Assembly (NCBI GenBank): GCA_036345935.2
Contig: JADWOT020000003.1
Location: 20,726,509-20,790,508 of the forward strand
DNA from: Taenia hydatigena
Taxonomy: Eukaryota > Platyhelminthes > Cestoda > Cyclophyllidea > Taeniidae
Length of the DNA: 64,000 bases
Reading direction: 5' to 3'
Part shown: piece by piece, positions 48,353 to 58,373 of the stretch
Numbering within the stretch: the stretch's first letter is position 1
Layout: every line of letters starts with the position of its first letter
The notes under the pieces: generated by a model
Told to the model about the DNA's origin: nothing
What the model saw: the letters and a program-made list of their open reading frames with translations, nothing else
Databases searched by the model: none
Made by a program: the position numbers and the translations under genes

Positions 48353-48967
48353 CTTAAAAGAAAATCAGCAAATCAGTGCTTTTTACTCGTCAAATTTGAC
48401 TTACTTATCTGTGTGAAATGATACGGCACAAAACAGCCGTGACACGTGAGTGAGCTCTGAGTGAATTGTAAAATAGGCTTCAAATTGTTTTTACCCATTG
48501 GCATGCGTTGGAAAGCGGTTTCTAAGGCTATTGCCAACTAAAATGCTCAAGACAGTGATACGCCTTTTAGTGGGAGACCTTTAAGCTCTCCAGGCTTGCA
48601 TAGTTAAGAACATGCATTCAATAAGCTCTACAGATTCCGAAACATTTATTTCTCTTTAGTTATGCCAGAGAAATTAATACTTTCTCTTGTAAGGGAAGCA
48701 GTAAGGGAAGGTATCGAGAAGAAGTCAGCAAACCAAGGACCCATCCTTCTGTCATGGAGTACTCTTCCAACAGTAATTATGAGAATCTGATTGCACCGAA
48801 AAAATTTCTGGAACATCCAACGGAACCGGGAGTAACTACAAACGGCGTGATCTAGAGCAAGCATTTTCTATCAGTATTCGCTGAAGATCATCGAGCGTCC
48901 TGCCGGAGTCCAATCGCTTTCAAGTAGCTTAAAGTAGCAACAAGTAGACCTTCAACTCTTGTTATAC

Positions 48968-48977
48968 TTTATTTATT
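48968..48977 (-). other. tandem polyadenylation signal of the claudin-like gene
   Basis: On the minus strand this reads AATAAATAAA, two overlapping hexamers 128 nt past the stop codon at 49105-49107. Confidence 0.55.
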
Positions 48978-49104
48978 GAATAAGGAATTTAATTAGCAAA
49001 ATTTGATTCCAATCGTGATACGCCTCCTTCCTGACTTGACTTAAGCCACGAGTTTTACGTGTTTTCTAGAAGGACTCACCAAATACCACCGGTAGATGTT
49101 TCAT

Positions 49105-50270
49105 TCATGGTGCACACTCAATAACCTCCATCGTCCATGCTAGTAACGCTGGATAAATAAATACTCCTCCGAAGGTGCACTTGGAATTAACTACATACAT
49201 CCTTCCCTCTTGTAGTGCTTCGTCGCAGAGATCCACAGAAACCAATTCCAACACTAAGCTTATTCCAGTGAGTAGTCTCCTTCAATCACAACTTCAAGTA
49301 AAATGTGTGTGGGAATTGTGACGAAACCCTGGCGTGAACTTTTCCTGTGATGTCTCCAATTGAGAATTCCTGATTGTACCTGGGACAGCCCCAAGACCGC
49401 GTCGCCCGATCTGCAGCTTTTTTTTCACACCTGCATCCTTCAAACTGGAGGGGAAGGAGAAGCTCCACCACCCGTCACGCTCATCGCCTGCACTTCTCAC
49501 CCAATCCTGGTAAATCATGAAGCCAAGTGTAATCAACAGCGTGGCTATGAGGCCCAGCAAGCCATAAATAATTGCAAATTTTTTAGCCAATGCCTCCTTT
49601 GGGTACTCTCTACCTACAACGTGGTGGAAAGTGTCAGCTTCGGCGGTGCCACTATTCTACTAGTGATAACATGCCGAATGGCTGAAGATGAGGAGTGAGG
49701 TATGTCTCACAGTGCTTAGCTCAGTAGCGCTTACACAATGACTCCATTTGGCCCGGGGTGGAGATCGAGTGGGGAAAACGTTGCTGTAGGCGCGTGTGGA
49801 AACCTTCTCACAGTTCACAAACTGCGCTGCAACCAACGCAGGAAGTGAGAAGTTTCAAAACGACAACGAATAAAACGCACTCAGGTCATTTCTGTTGCAC
49901 ATCAATTTCAGGTCACGTGTGTGGACCAGTGATGCGAAGGTGAGGAGGAAGGTGACAGACACAGGCTGAGCTCTTTTAGACATGCAAACAAGAGAATCAC
50001 ATTCTTCCTGTTGGTCCTTTATTAAATCAGATATGTACCATGGAGATGCACAGTACCACTTCAACTCGCCTTCGTCCTCTGTGCTTTGATAGCCAGTTGA
50101 CAGACTAAAATCTTGTTAAAAATTTGAGATCATTGTGCTATTGTGAGAACTTTCTTCACCGCGTTAAGTAAGTCAACCGATCTCGACATGAGCCACTTTA
50201 CAGCCGAGTAACGAAGTGATTCCCCACCGAGACGCATGCTAATCTTACCCTATGAAAGCGCTGGTACCGA
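49105..50270 (-). CDS. claudin/PMP22-like membrane protein, 5' end not found
   Basis: Five phase-consistent minus-strand exons: 50270-50249 (22 nt), 50104-49917, 49613-49501, 49444-49380 and 49258-49105 (stop TGA). The joined peptide begins GTSAFIGLSTGY, like the SAFIG motif after the first claudin helix. An extracellular-loop-like part with paired Cys follows (LKWYCASPWYISDL, ECDSLVC). Next come a hydrophobic segment (PVSVTFLLTFASLVH), a loop, a strong helix (FAIIYGLLGLIATLLITLGF), a loop with two Cys (FEGCRCEKK) and a last helix (FGGVFIYPALLAW). This order fits TM2-TM4 of the claudin/PMP22 superfamily. TM1 and the start must lie upstream in exons I could not find. The W-GLW-C-C signature is only partly kept, so the family call is tentative. 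Splicing, GC-rich codon ends and a downstream AATAAA support a real gene. Confidence 0.6.
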
Positions 50271-50593
50271 CTGAAGAGACTTATTTTACATTCCAAAATC
50301 CGCTAAAGGGTAGTAAAAGTTAAACGGCTGTAAAGACTGTGTGAACTTTTCCCGAATCATACTGAATTTCAAGTTAAAGATTCTTTTGCCTTGGCTCACG
50401 TGAGCAAATACAGCTAAAGGAGAGAACCCAAGTCGTTGGGAAAAGTGAAAAACTTATCGGTGAAAGTTTACCGCATGCACGTGTTTTAAACAATTAGTCA
50501 AATGTCACGGTCATTAGTTAAGTACCTTGGACCGTCTGAAATACGAAAATGGTGACGGCCCAATTATGTGCTCTGCCATTGTATTTTCGGTAG

Positions 50594-50715
50594 GTGAGCT
50601 GGCTTCTGGGCCATGCCAGTAGCCATTCCAGCCATTCTCTACGTTGGCAATGTATATTCTACCCGACTACCGTGCCTTCTCCCGTCTTCAGAGAAGTCTC
50701 GGGACACTGCATTGG
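50594..50715 (-). repeat. dispersed repeat, copy D
   Basis: Read on the minus strand it carries GACTTCTCTGAAGACGGGAG, TAGAATATACATTGCC and GGCTACTGGCATGGCCC, matching copies A-C in order. It lies upstream of the known exons of the claudin-like gene and may be in its first intron. Confidence 0.65.
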
Positions 50716-53700
50716 TGGCAGTGGAGGACAAACCCGACCTTAATGGACAGCTATCGTGATTTCTACTGCTAAGTGATAAAACTTAGCGGGCGAAAAAAGT
50801 GCACATGCTGCCGATGGGGGAATCAGTGCCGACCCCTAACAGAACGGTTTAAAGTGAAGTCTATGTTAGGTAACTACCTTAGTCCCGTACTTTGTAGGAA
50901 GACTATTCACAAATGAAGTGAAAAGCTCGTTACGAAACTGTCCAATGTACCTGCATGAAGATGGCGTTTTAGTGAACACGCGTTACCTCCTTCCCGATAG
51001 ACATGGATAGGCAGTTCTGGAGTGAGAACAAAAAGGCAAGAATGGAAGCAACGTTTTACCTCCACGGGGCTATGTTAAATCCTGTTCTTTGTAACATGAC
51101 TATGCTCAGGCCAGTGTTCCTTCAACTAGCTCCGGACACGTGTGATAGCACGTTCTCCCGTCCCCAATGCAGTTTCCAAATAGGCTGAAACTCCAGACTC
51201 AGGGAGACCGTCAAGAGGGATCATTGGTGTTGAGCTCAGGTACTCTGTCAGTAGCAGAGGGATTCGAAAGCTGGCACGGTTGGCGCGTAGATATTTTCTC
51301 ACGACATCGACTACATTGTGATAGCTGACGCAGGAGACTGATCAAGGGGAGCACGGTGAAGGACCCCCGAAGGGAGAGAGAAGCAATGAAACGCTTTAAT
51401 TATTTGCTTACCTTCTCATTTCAATTGCGCGGTCACTTAAGTCTCCTCGGCCTGTACTACCGGCGGGTAAAATGGCTTCCAGGTCATCTCAGTAACCTCT
51501 AAGTCCTTCTGTACATCGACACTATATGTTCTGCTCGAGTATTATGTCGTTCTTCGTCCACAGGGAAGTATCAAGGCGCTGAATGTGATCAAATCAGAAG
51601 ACGGCGACAGAGCAATATCCGGTTTGACCGTAGCAAAATCCACCCTTACGATGGCACTATGATTGAAGTCCTTAGTCCTTACAAAAAGGATGTGATGGAG
51701 TAATGCAAATCTTGTAATGGGTTTGGTGTTTCCCTTGCCCACCTCTGGAATAAGTAGATAAGCTGGACGAGGAATTGCTTGATCGGGTTGTAGTAAAGAA
51801 GGGAGTCAGGTATCGTGGTTGAAGCGTGTCCATATTGTATTCCCCTCTCTTCAGGGGCCGAAGTTCACACTTTCTGATCGCCTCGCACTTAAAAGATGCA
51901 TTCAAACAATGTTTCTTAAAAAAAGGAGAAGTGTTCGAGAAGGAAGGATTAATAGTGTTTACTTTTATCCGACTGCTCAATTTTAGGCATTGGAAGGGGT
52001 CTTAGTGGAAGGAGGGAATAATTCTTAACTATTGTTGATGTTAATTGAGGATGGATTAAAGTGTTGTTAAAAAGGGTCGTAAAATCAAAACGCGCCTAAG
52101 TAACTTTTTAAGAGAGCGTCCAGAAGGTAGTCTTGACTGTCGGCAAGCTCTTCCCGCGTCCATTAATTCAACTACTTACACTACTAGACAGGCGAGGGTA
52201 GGGACCGGGTGCAAGATAAATTGGTGAGGAATATTAGTTCCACCATTTGAAAGAAAACGACACCAATTTCCTGCAATAAATAAAGTTACGATTAAAAAAA
52301 TAAATAGGTATGCATTTGCCTATAAGCCAAAATTTTGTCAACTGTTGTTCCCCACACTTAGAAGAGAGCGCCTAGTTGTGGCCTAAAAGGCCCAAAGGTT
52401 GTCTGTGAGTTTCTGAAGGAGATGCGTTGCAGGGGCTCCCGGTGATTAAAAGGCTGTCACATTTATGATATTCTTCTGACCTGCCACTGAAAGAGGAAAC
52501 GTTTTAAAATAATGGGATTTTTCGTGCCTGTTAAATAACACGTGGTATGAGGATAGATCTACTGCTTTGCTGGCTACCATGTTGAGTAAGTGTTGCACAC
52601 AGGTTTCCAAGAAACCAAAACAAATTTGGGTGATTCATTGTGGACTTAAAACTGCGCTTGAGAATTGCTGTATAGTTCTGTGAAAGACACATATGGATTC
52701 CAGATTTTATCCCATAAGGCAATTTGGGGTATAAAAACAAAGTAAGGAGTGTTTTAAGTAGTTGCTCAAATGTCGTTGAGACCTTGACAAGACACACGAT
52801 AGTTGAGTGAATTTTGTGTTCAGTGTCAACCCTTTTTATGCACGAGCAAAGCTTTCGAACTCTTTTTTAACAAAGTGTCCCCCTTCCCGCGGTGAAAGAG
52901 TTTACCAGAATGACGCGCATCACCCACCTCCATTGTGTGGAGATGGCTTTCATGGTCCTGCCTTTGGTTGATGTTGTATTGTTTGCTATGCATTGTAGCT
53001 CTCCGCAACGAAATACAATGCTTTTTAATTCTAACCCTCACACGCACTGAAACTAGCGCACTGGTAGTTGGGTGTCGGCAGACGGTTGGGGTTCTCCCCT
53101 CCTCTAACTTGGTTTTGAGGGACGCACAGCAATCGCCATCCCCGTTGTCCCAAGCAAGCTATACAGGACGCCTTAATTTCGGGAACGCGAATGATCATGG
53201 AATCGCTTGTTCATTTTGTCATGGCTTTGCAATGCATAAAACAATGCAGAAAGATGTGGCTGTGTTTCTAACAGTCTCTGTCTTGTCTGAACTAGTCAAA
53301 AGGTAGAATTGGAGGGAAGCAATTAACAACGCCACCGCAAACTCATATTTGGTCTAGCACTCAAAAACTAAAGCACTCTTCAAAATGCAGGCTCCAAACG
53401 AGTGTTTTGTGGCTTCGATTCCTTCAGCAGCTATAAATAATACCGGAGGTTGGCTATTAAAGCTGGTTTAGGTGGCTTCTTAAATTACCGATTTTCTCCC
53501 GTACACAGCTGCAAAAGACTTGATTGAGTAGAAGTAGTACTCGCATCGTATTTGGCCGCAATAGCTTAGATCCTTTCCTGTCCCTATTAACCAATCGAAA
53601 TGCATGACAGTGAAATATCTAATGGACTGCGTGATTTGGATAATGAGGCGCTGTGGGAGCGTAAAACTCTTGCTAGTGGAGAAAATTTCCGCCAGGGGTG

Positions 53701-53784
53701 TGGGTGTGTTAGAGCCTTTGCACGCAAACGGCAGGGAAACTGACGGCATGGCAAGCAGTTTCCGCAAAAAACAGTCCATCTCAC
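50716..53784. other. no supported gene
   Basis: AT-rich DNA with only short shadow ORFs. Apart from repeat copy E (51431-51580) I see no domain, RNA gene or long coding island. The missing TM1 exon of the claudin-like gene could lie here. Confidence 0.4.
51431..51580 (-). repeat. dispersed repeat, copy E
   Basis: The most diverged copy. On the minus strand, GATACTTCCCTGTGGACGAAG, AGAACATATAGTGTCGATGT and AGAAGGACTTAGAGG line up with the order seen in copy A. It is 0.7 kb from copy D, in the same orientation. Confidence 0.5.
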
Positions 53785-53857
53785 CTCCATTTCCTCTATT
53801 TCTCCGCCACGTTTACCACCACCGCCGCCACCACCACCGTGACCGCCACCACCATTG
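53785..53857 (-). other. Gly-codon repeat, possible glycine-rich exon
   Basis: The plus strand shows an imperfect CCA/CCG trinucleotide run (53812-53853). The minus strand reads AATGG then Gly codons, giving N-GGGG-H-(G)8-KRGGEIEEME. It ends exactly at a strong donor GTGAGA (53784-53779), with a possible acceptor CTGCAAG at 53858. It could be a glycine-rich coding exon. A simple repeat with chance splice signals is the alternative. Confidence 0.35.
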
Positions 53858-56224
53858 CTTGCAGCATAATTATTGTACAGGAAATTTGGCCGTCACGCAA
53901 TTCCGTCCCTAGTTCCGTTCATTTATGCGCCTTTGTTGACGATCATATTTTGCGAAAGCGTTTTCCTCTCATTCTGCTGGGCACAGAACTATCGCCCCGT
54001 AATGCTCCCAAGTGACTGCAAAGGAATCAGGAAATTTCCAGCCTCCTTTTCAGAATACCTCCATTCGATGTCATTTTGCATCAGGCCTCACAACTACTTC
54101 TGCTAACTGCAATGTGTGCCCTAAACAAGAGTCTTCATCTCTTATGGTCAAACTCCCTGTTAGTTGGTTAAATTAATTGCCATTTAACTGTGTACTGCCG
54201 AAGTTTGCCTCGTATTACCGAAAAGTTTCTTGTAGTTTGGTTAAAAGTGGAATAAAAATGTCCTCTGGGCACACACACACAAACACAGGCAGCCGACAGA
54301 GGCGCACTGGAGAAGGCAGCCTTTGGCCAGGTGATAAATGACGGGGAGCCGCCAAATGGCCGTCGAGGCGACCGTCTAAAAGCTGCGGGCTGTCTGGGGT
54401 GGCTGAGAACAGTGTAGCCATTCCCAAAGTCGGCCATTTAGGGGCTACTTCGCTTGTGTGCCCGAAAGTCTCATCTATCTGCCTCCGACTCTAGGAGCGC
54501 CTTAATTAAGGTATGTAGCCTTATACATTTTATGGGCGATGCATGTGGATAAATACATTGTAGCGAAATCATGCAATAGGACATTGAGAACAAATTTAAA
54601 CAAAGTTGACCGCAGCCACACTCAGTCATTTAGCTCATTGCTACAGTTAGATCATAAAATGTATCCCAAAGACGGCTGCGGCCATTTAAAAGCAAAATTT
54701 CATTAAGAGGTGACGTGCGTATTTTCCTATCCAGACTAGCGCTGTTGCATTCTCTTGCCGCGTTCGTAGGGAACATTAGCCCCTTTAAAGTTGCTAACGT
54801 TAGCCAAGTCGGACTTAGGACATTTCGCAAGCCTTGTGCGCCAGAGTCGGATCGACGAGGCAGAGGTTTATAAAGTCGTAAGAGGCAACAAGCGATGGCA
54901 ACAATAATTTCGCATTTCCCATCAACAGCAATTACTACCTCTTCTCCCACGCCCTGTTTATCATTGGTAAGTGCGGCTGCGCATTTCCGGTTAGTGTACA
55001 GATGAATTCAAGTTCAGAAGAATTTCAAATGCCGAAGCAGTCCATGTTCATCAAATCGAGGAGTGAGAGAAGCTTTTTTGTTAGCGCCCTGATGCCGGAA
55101 CTAGAGTCCTACATCTTTTATGCCTCTAAATGCACAAGTCTATCTACTATGGGTGGTGCCATTAGCGCCACTAACCCAAGGCTTTAGGTAGCGTTGGTCT
55201 ATTGGCCGACGCCAGGTGACCAGGGCTACCTCAATTACCCCGCTCATCTGTTTCATCTCATTAGGGCGAGTAATGAGTGGTTGGGAGAGGGAATAAAGCA
55301 AATTATATGCTGCGGAACTTTATGCACAAAGGTGGGTCGTGAGGACCCTATCATTTTCTAGGAGGGAGTTGCATTACAAATGGCCGATATTGCCATCGGG
55401 AATGTTAATCGAGTGGTACTAGGTCGCAAGAGAAGTCGAAGTGTTTGAAGATAATTGGGACAAAATGCTGTATCGATCTTAATCCTTCAATGATAGTTTT
55501 AGTGGAAGGTTATAAGGTGCTTATGACCATCAAGCATTAAAAATTACGTAATTTGAAAGGTTTCCACACCTCGGTTTGGATAGTACAGACATTAGAAGAG
55601 TAGTAACCTGTCTTTGTGAGCCATTTAACAAGCCGACTGCAACTGCAATCCAGTTGTAAGACTGCCACCTAGGGAAAAGGCGACTTCAACCATGGGTATA
55701 AGTTGCATTGAAGCGGTCGCTACAGACAACTGTGAGAGGATTCGTGACAGTGAAGCATTTATGCTCAGTAGAGAGAAAATTAAGGGGACGGCCACACTGA
55801 AGTAGTCGATATAGTACCTTAAGCATTCGTGAAAATAACTCCCTAAATCAAAAGATTAATTTGTGATCCTTAACGCTGTTGATGAGTCTACTTATGGTCG
55901 TATTTATTAGCGACCTCAGTTTCAGCCAAGTGTGCACTGGATGGTCAGTCCCATCCACTAAGCGAGAACTGTGACCAAGATTAAAAGGAGTACAAACGAG
56001 TAGAAACTGTGTCATTTCATCTTTAAACGTAATTTGCATCGGAGCAGATAGAGATAAGGCCTTATGGACTTGTTAAACTTATCTAATGCATCATATTCAT
56101 GAGTCTTAGGGTTGCCTTCCATGGATTACTGGAATTTAAGCATAAAAAATTGCCTTCGATTCACACTTTGTAGCACTGCCTTCGCTGCATCTTACGAGCT
56201 TCTCCAACTCCACAATAAAACTTG
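53858..56224. other. no supported gene
   Basis: Holds a (CA)n-like tract at 54270-54287 and a GC-richer patch at 54290-54440 that is open in both strands (minus ORF 54437-54168, 89 codons). No recognisable domain. Confidence 0.4.
54270..54287. repeat. short (CA)n tract
   Basis: Six CA units followed by an interrupted AACACAG. Confidence 0.7.
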
Positions 56225-56545
56225 CTAACTCGGCATTTTTGAAATACCTAGAACCTCAGAAAGTGAAATTACATCAAACATTCGTCTTTGTCTAACTGAC
56301 AAGAATTTCGAGATCTGGTTTGAAGGCGCACGAATACTAGCTGGGTTAAGCCTCAAGGCTGCTACTTCATGCACCGTTTCCCCAATAGGTGCCTTCAGCT
56401 TCTTTGCCTCATCCGCCTTGCTCACATCACGTATGGCCACAAACCGACCGACTTCTCGATGAAGTCCATCCCCATTCCGTGACCCCACAACACTGTTCTC
56501 GGAGCAATTACTTTGAAAGGCAATAATCGAGTTACTTAATAACAT
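56225..56545 (-). other. coding-like ORF of 106 codons, unrecognised
   Basis: The middle has strong purine-first codon periodicity and reads GRFVAIRDVSKADEAKKLKA followed by PIGETVHEVAALRLNPA. A GTATTCG donor directly after LNPA would make 56496-56332 an internal exon, with GAGAACAG as acceptor. Without it the frame runs to TAG at 56225. I do not recognise the protein. Confidence 0.3.
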
Positions 56546-57458
56546 TGATGTTTTTTATCTTAAAAGGTCAAAAATGAAAAAGTTAACCCTCCTAACAAAC
56601 CTTAGTTCTTGTGAAAAAAACGTGACATTTCAAATCTTTGGCCTTCCCCATGGCAACTGAAGTCATGAAAAACTAGTTGAAAAAGGAAAGAAAATGAAGG
56701 AAAATTAATTGCTTCCGCCCAGTAGATGCGTTTTTCTGTAGTCTTATCGCCATGGCCAAGAAGAGCTGAAATATGCGCCTATCCGCGGCCATTCTTGGAA
56801 CTCTTGAACAAGTACACCAAGACCAAAAATAATCACCATTATCATAGAAATAGCGTTCTTTTTAAACTAGACATGAGGTTTAGCAACAAAGCCCACCTAA
56901 AAAGCCTTTTACACCAGGAACACGGGTAAGCCAGTGGAAACGGCAAATGGCTCAAAACAGGTTTATATTCTATTTGCATGGATAAAATGAAATGCAAAAA
57001 TCAGTCTGAGTTCCAAGATTCAATAAAGGTTTGACAACGGCGTTTTCTGATCGGAGAGTCTTAGTCTTCGTTTAAATGGATGGGAGTTGATGCGAGGTAT
57101 GGAATGGACGAGGTCTTTCGCAGAAGAATAGAAGATTAGTTACGAATTAAATGACGCAGATGAATTCGTGCAGTACCAATGTTTATGTAGTTCCGCGTCT
57201 TGCAAGACCTTCAAGATCTTAAGACAATAGCTTCATCAAGCATAGCGGGAACGCGAAGTGCCCAAAGGGTGTAAAGATGAGATTTAAAGAGGGATTAAAA
57301 CAGGAAGATAGTCGCCTAGCTGGGCCAGTTGATGAAGGATGGAAGAAAAGCGAGGAACAACTTTGGGAGAGGTGGACCTGAAGCGCTGTATTCTTCCTCG
57401 TTTGCATCCCATTCACCTACACGTGCTCACTTTTCACGCATATTTTAAATACTTAATG
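56546..57458. other. no supported gene
   Basis: Unique AT-rich DNA. Only short ORFs without known domains or coding-like bias. Confidence 0.4.
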
Positions 57459-57528
57459 ATGAAGGAGCGCTATTCTCTTCTCTTCTCTCTTTCTCACCCC
57501 CTAGCACCCTCTCCTGTTCACTCTTCAG
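57459..57528. repeat. long polypyrimidine tract ending in CAG
   Basis: About 60 nt of CT-rich DNA ending ACTCTTCAG. It resembles a strong 3' splice acceptor on the plus strand, and a coding-like stretch follows directly. Confidence 0.5.
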
Positions 57529-57602
57529 CCCTAATTCGCTCTCGGCACACATCGATGGGCAGTGGGTCACGCAAGACTACCCGTATGGCTGTTTGCCTCT
57601 AG
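57529..57602 (+). other. possible internal exon, unrecognised
   Basis: Bounded by a strong pyrimidine-tract acceptor and the donor GTGGGT. One frame reads PNSLSAHIDGQWVTQDYPYG, with GC-rich codon ends. A second acceptor, TCTGTCTGCAG, starts another coding-like piece at 57703 (PNQMQYCNLGVFIDVV). A third coding-like stretch, 58260-58370, reads ICQYIRNQGRGGKLVTTMQK. The phases of the simplest joins do not agree, so no gene model is offered. Confidence 0.25.
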
Positions 57603-58373
57603 GTGGGTGGCCACCTCTTGCAAGGACGCTTTCCCTTCTTTCCTAGCTTTGGGACAGTGTTTAATGTGACATGATCCATTGGCTTCCACTTTCTGTCTGC
57701 AGTCCAAACCAGATGCAGTACTGTAACCTAGGCGTCTTCATTGACGTAGTGGTGAAACACAACCAAAATTTTCCATTAAAGCCTAGAAAAGTGTCGAATA
57801 TCAAACCTGGTGGTGCAAACGAGACTGCCCTATATTTACAGCTCTGTGGGTTCCTGGCTTATAGGAAACTCGCAGTGCTCATCAAGTGATATTGTGCCAA
57901 CACCTTTGGAAGGGAAATTTGAACCTTCAGGGTAAATAATCCCATTTGAAATACCACAGCACTTTTAACTACTATTGGGATAAAGAAGCAGTAGAATAGT
58001 AAAGGTAAGTAATTGTGGGAAGACCGAATTGTGTTGGTTAAAGTAATACAATACATATCATCGTGCACAAGTTCCCCAAAGGCACATCGCAGTGTCGGCT
58101 TCGTTTAAATAACAATTGCTGTTCGAAAGGAAGCATGTTTCCAACACTCCATAGCACAGCTTTATAGCATTGAAACTATTAACCATCGCTTGAGGCAATA
58201 TTTTGACTCAGTAATTACGAGGGTTATTTAATCGTCAACTTCATTAGCTTAAATTCCATGCAATCTGCCAGTACATTCGCAACCAAGGCCGAGGAGGGAA
58301 GCTGGTCACCACAATGCAGAAAATCTTCAAAAGCATGCTGCTCCAGACAAATGGCACCCTGCTTCCCTAAACT

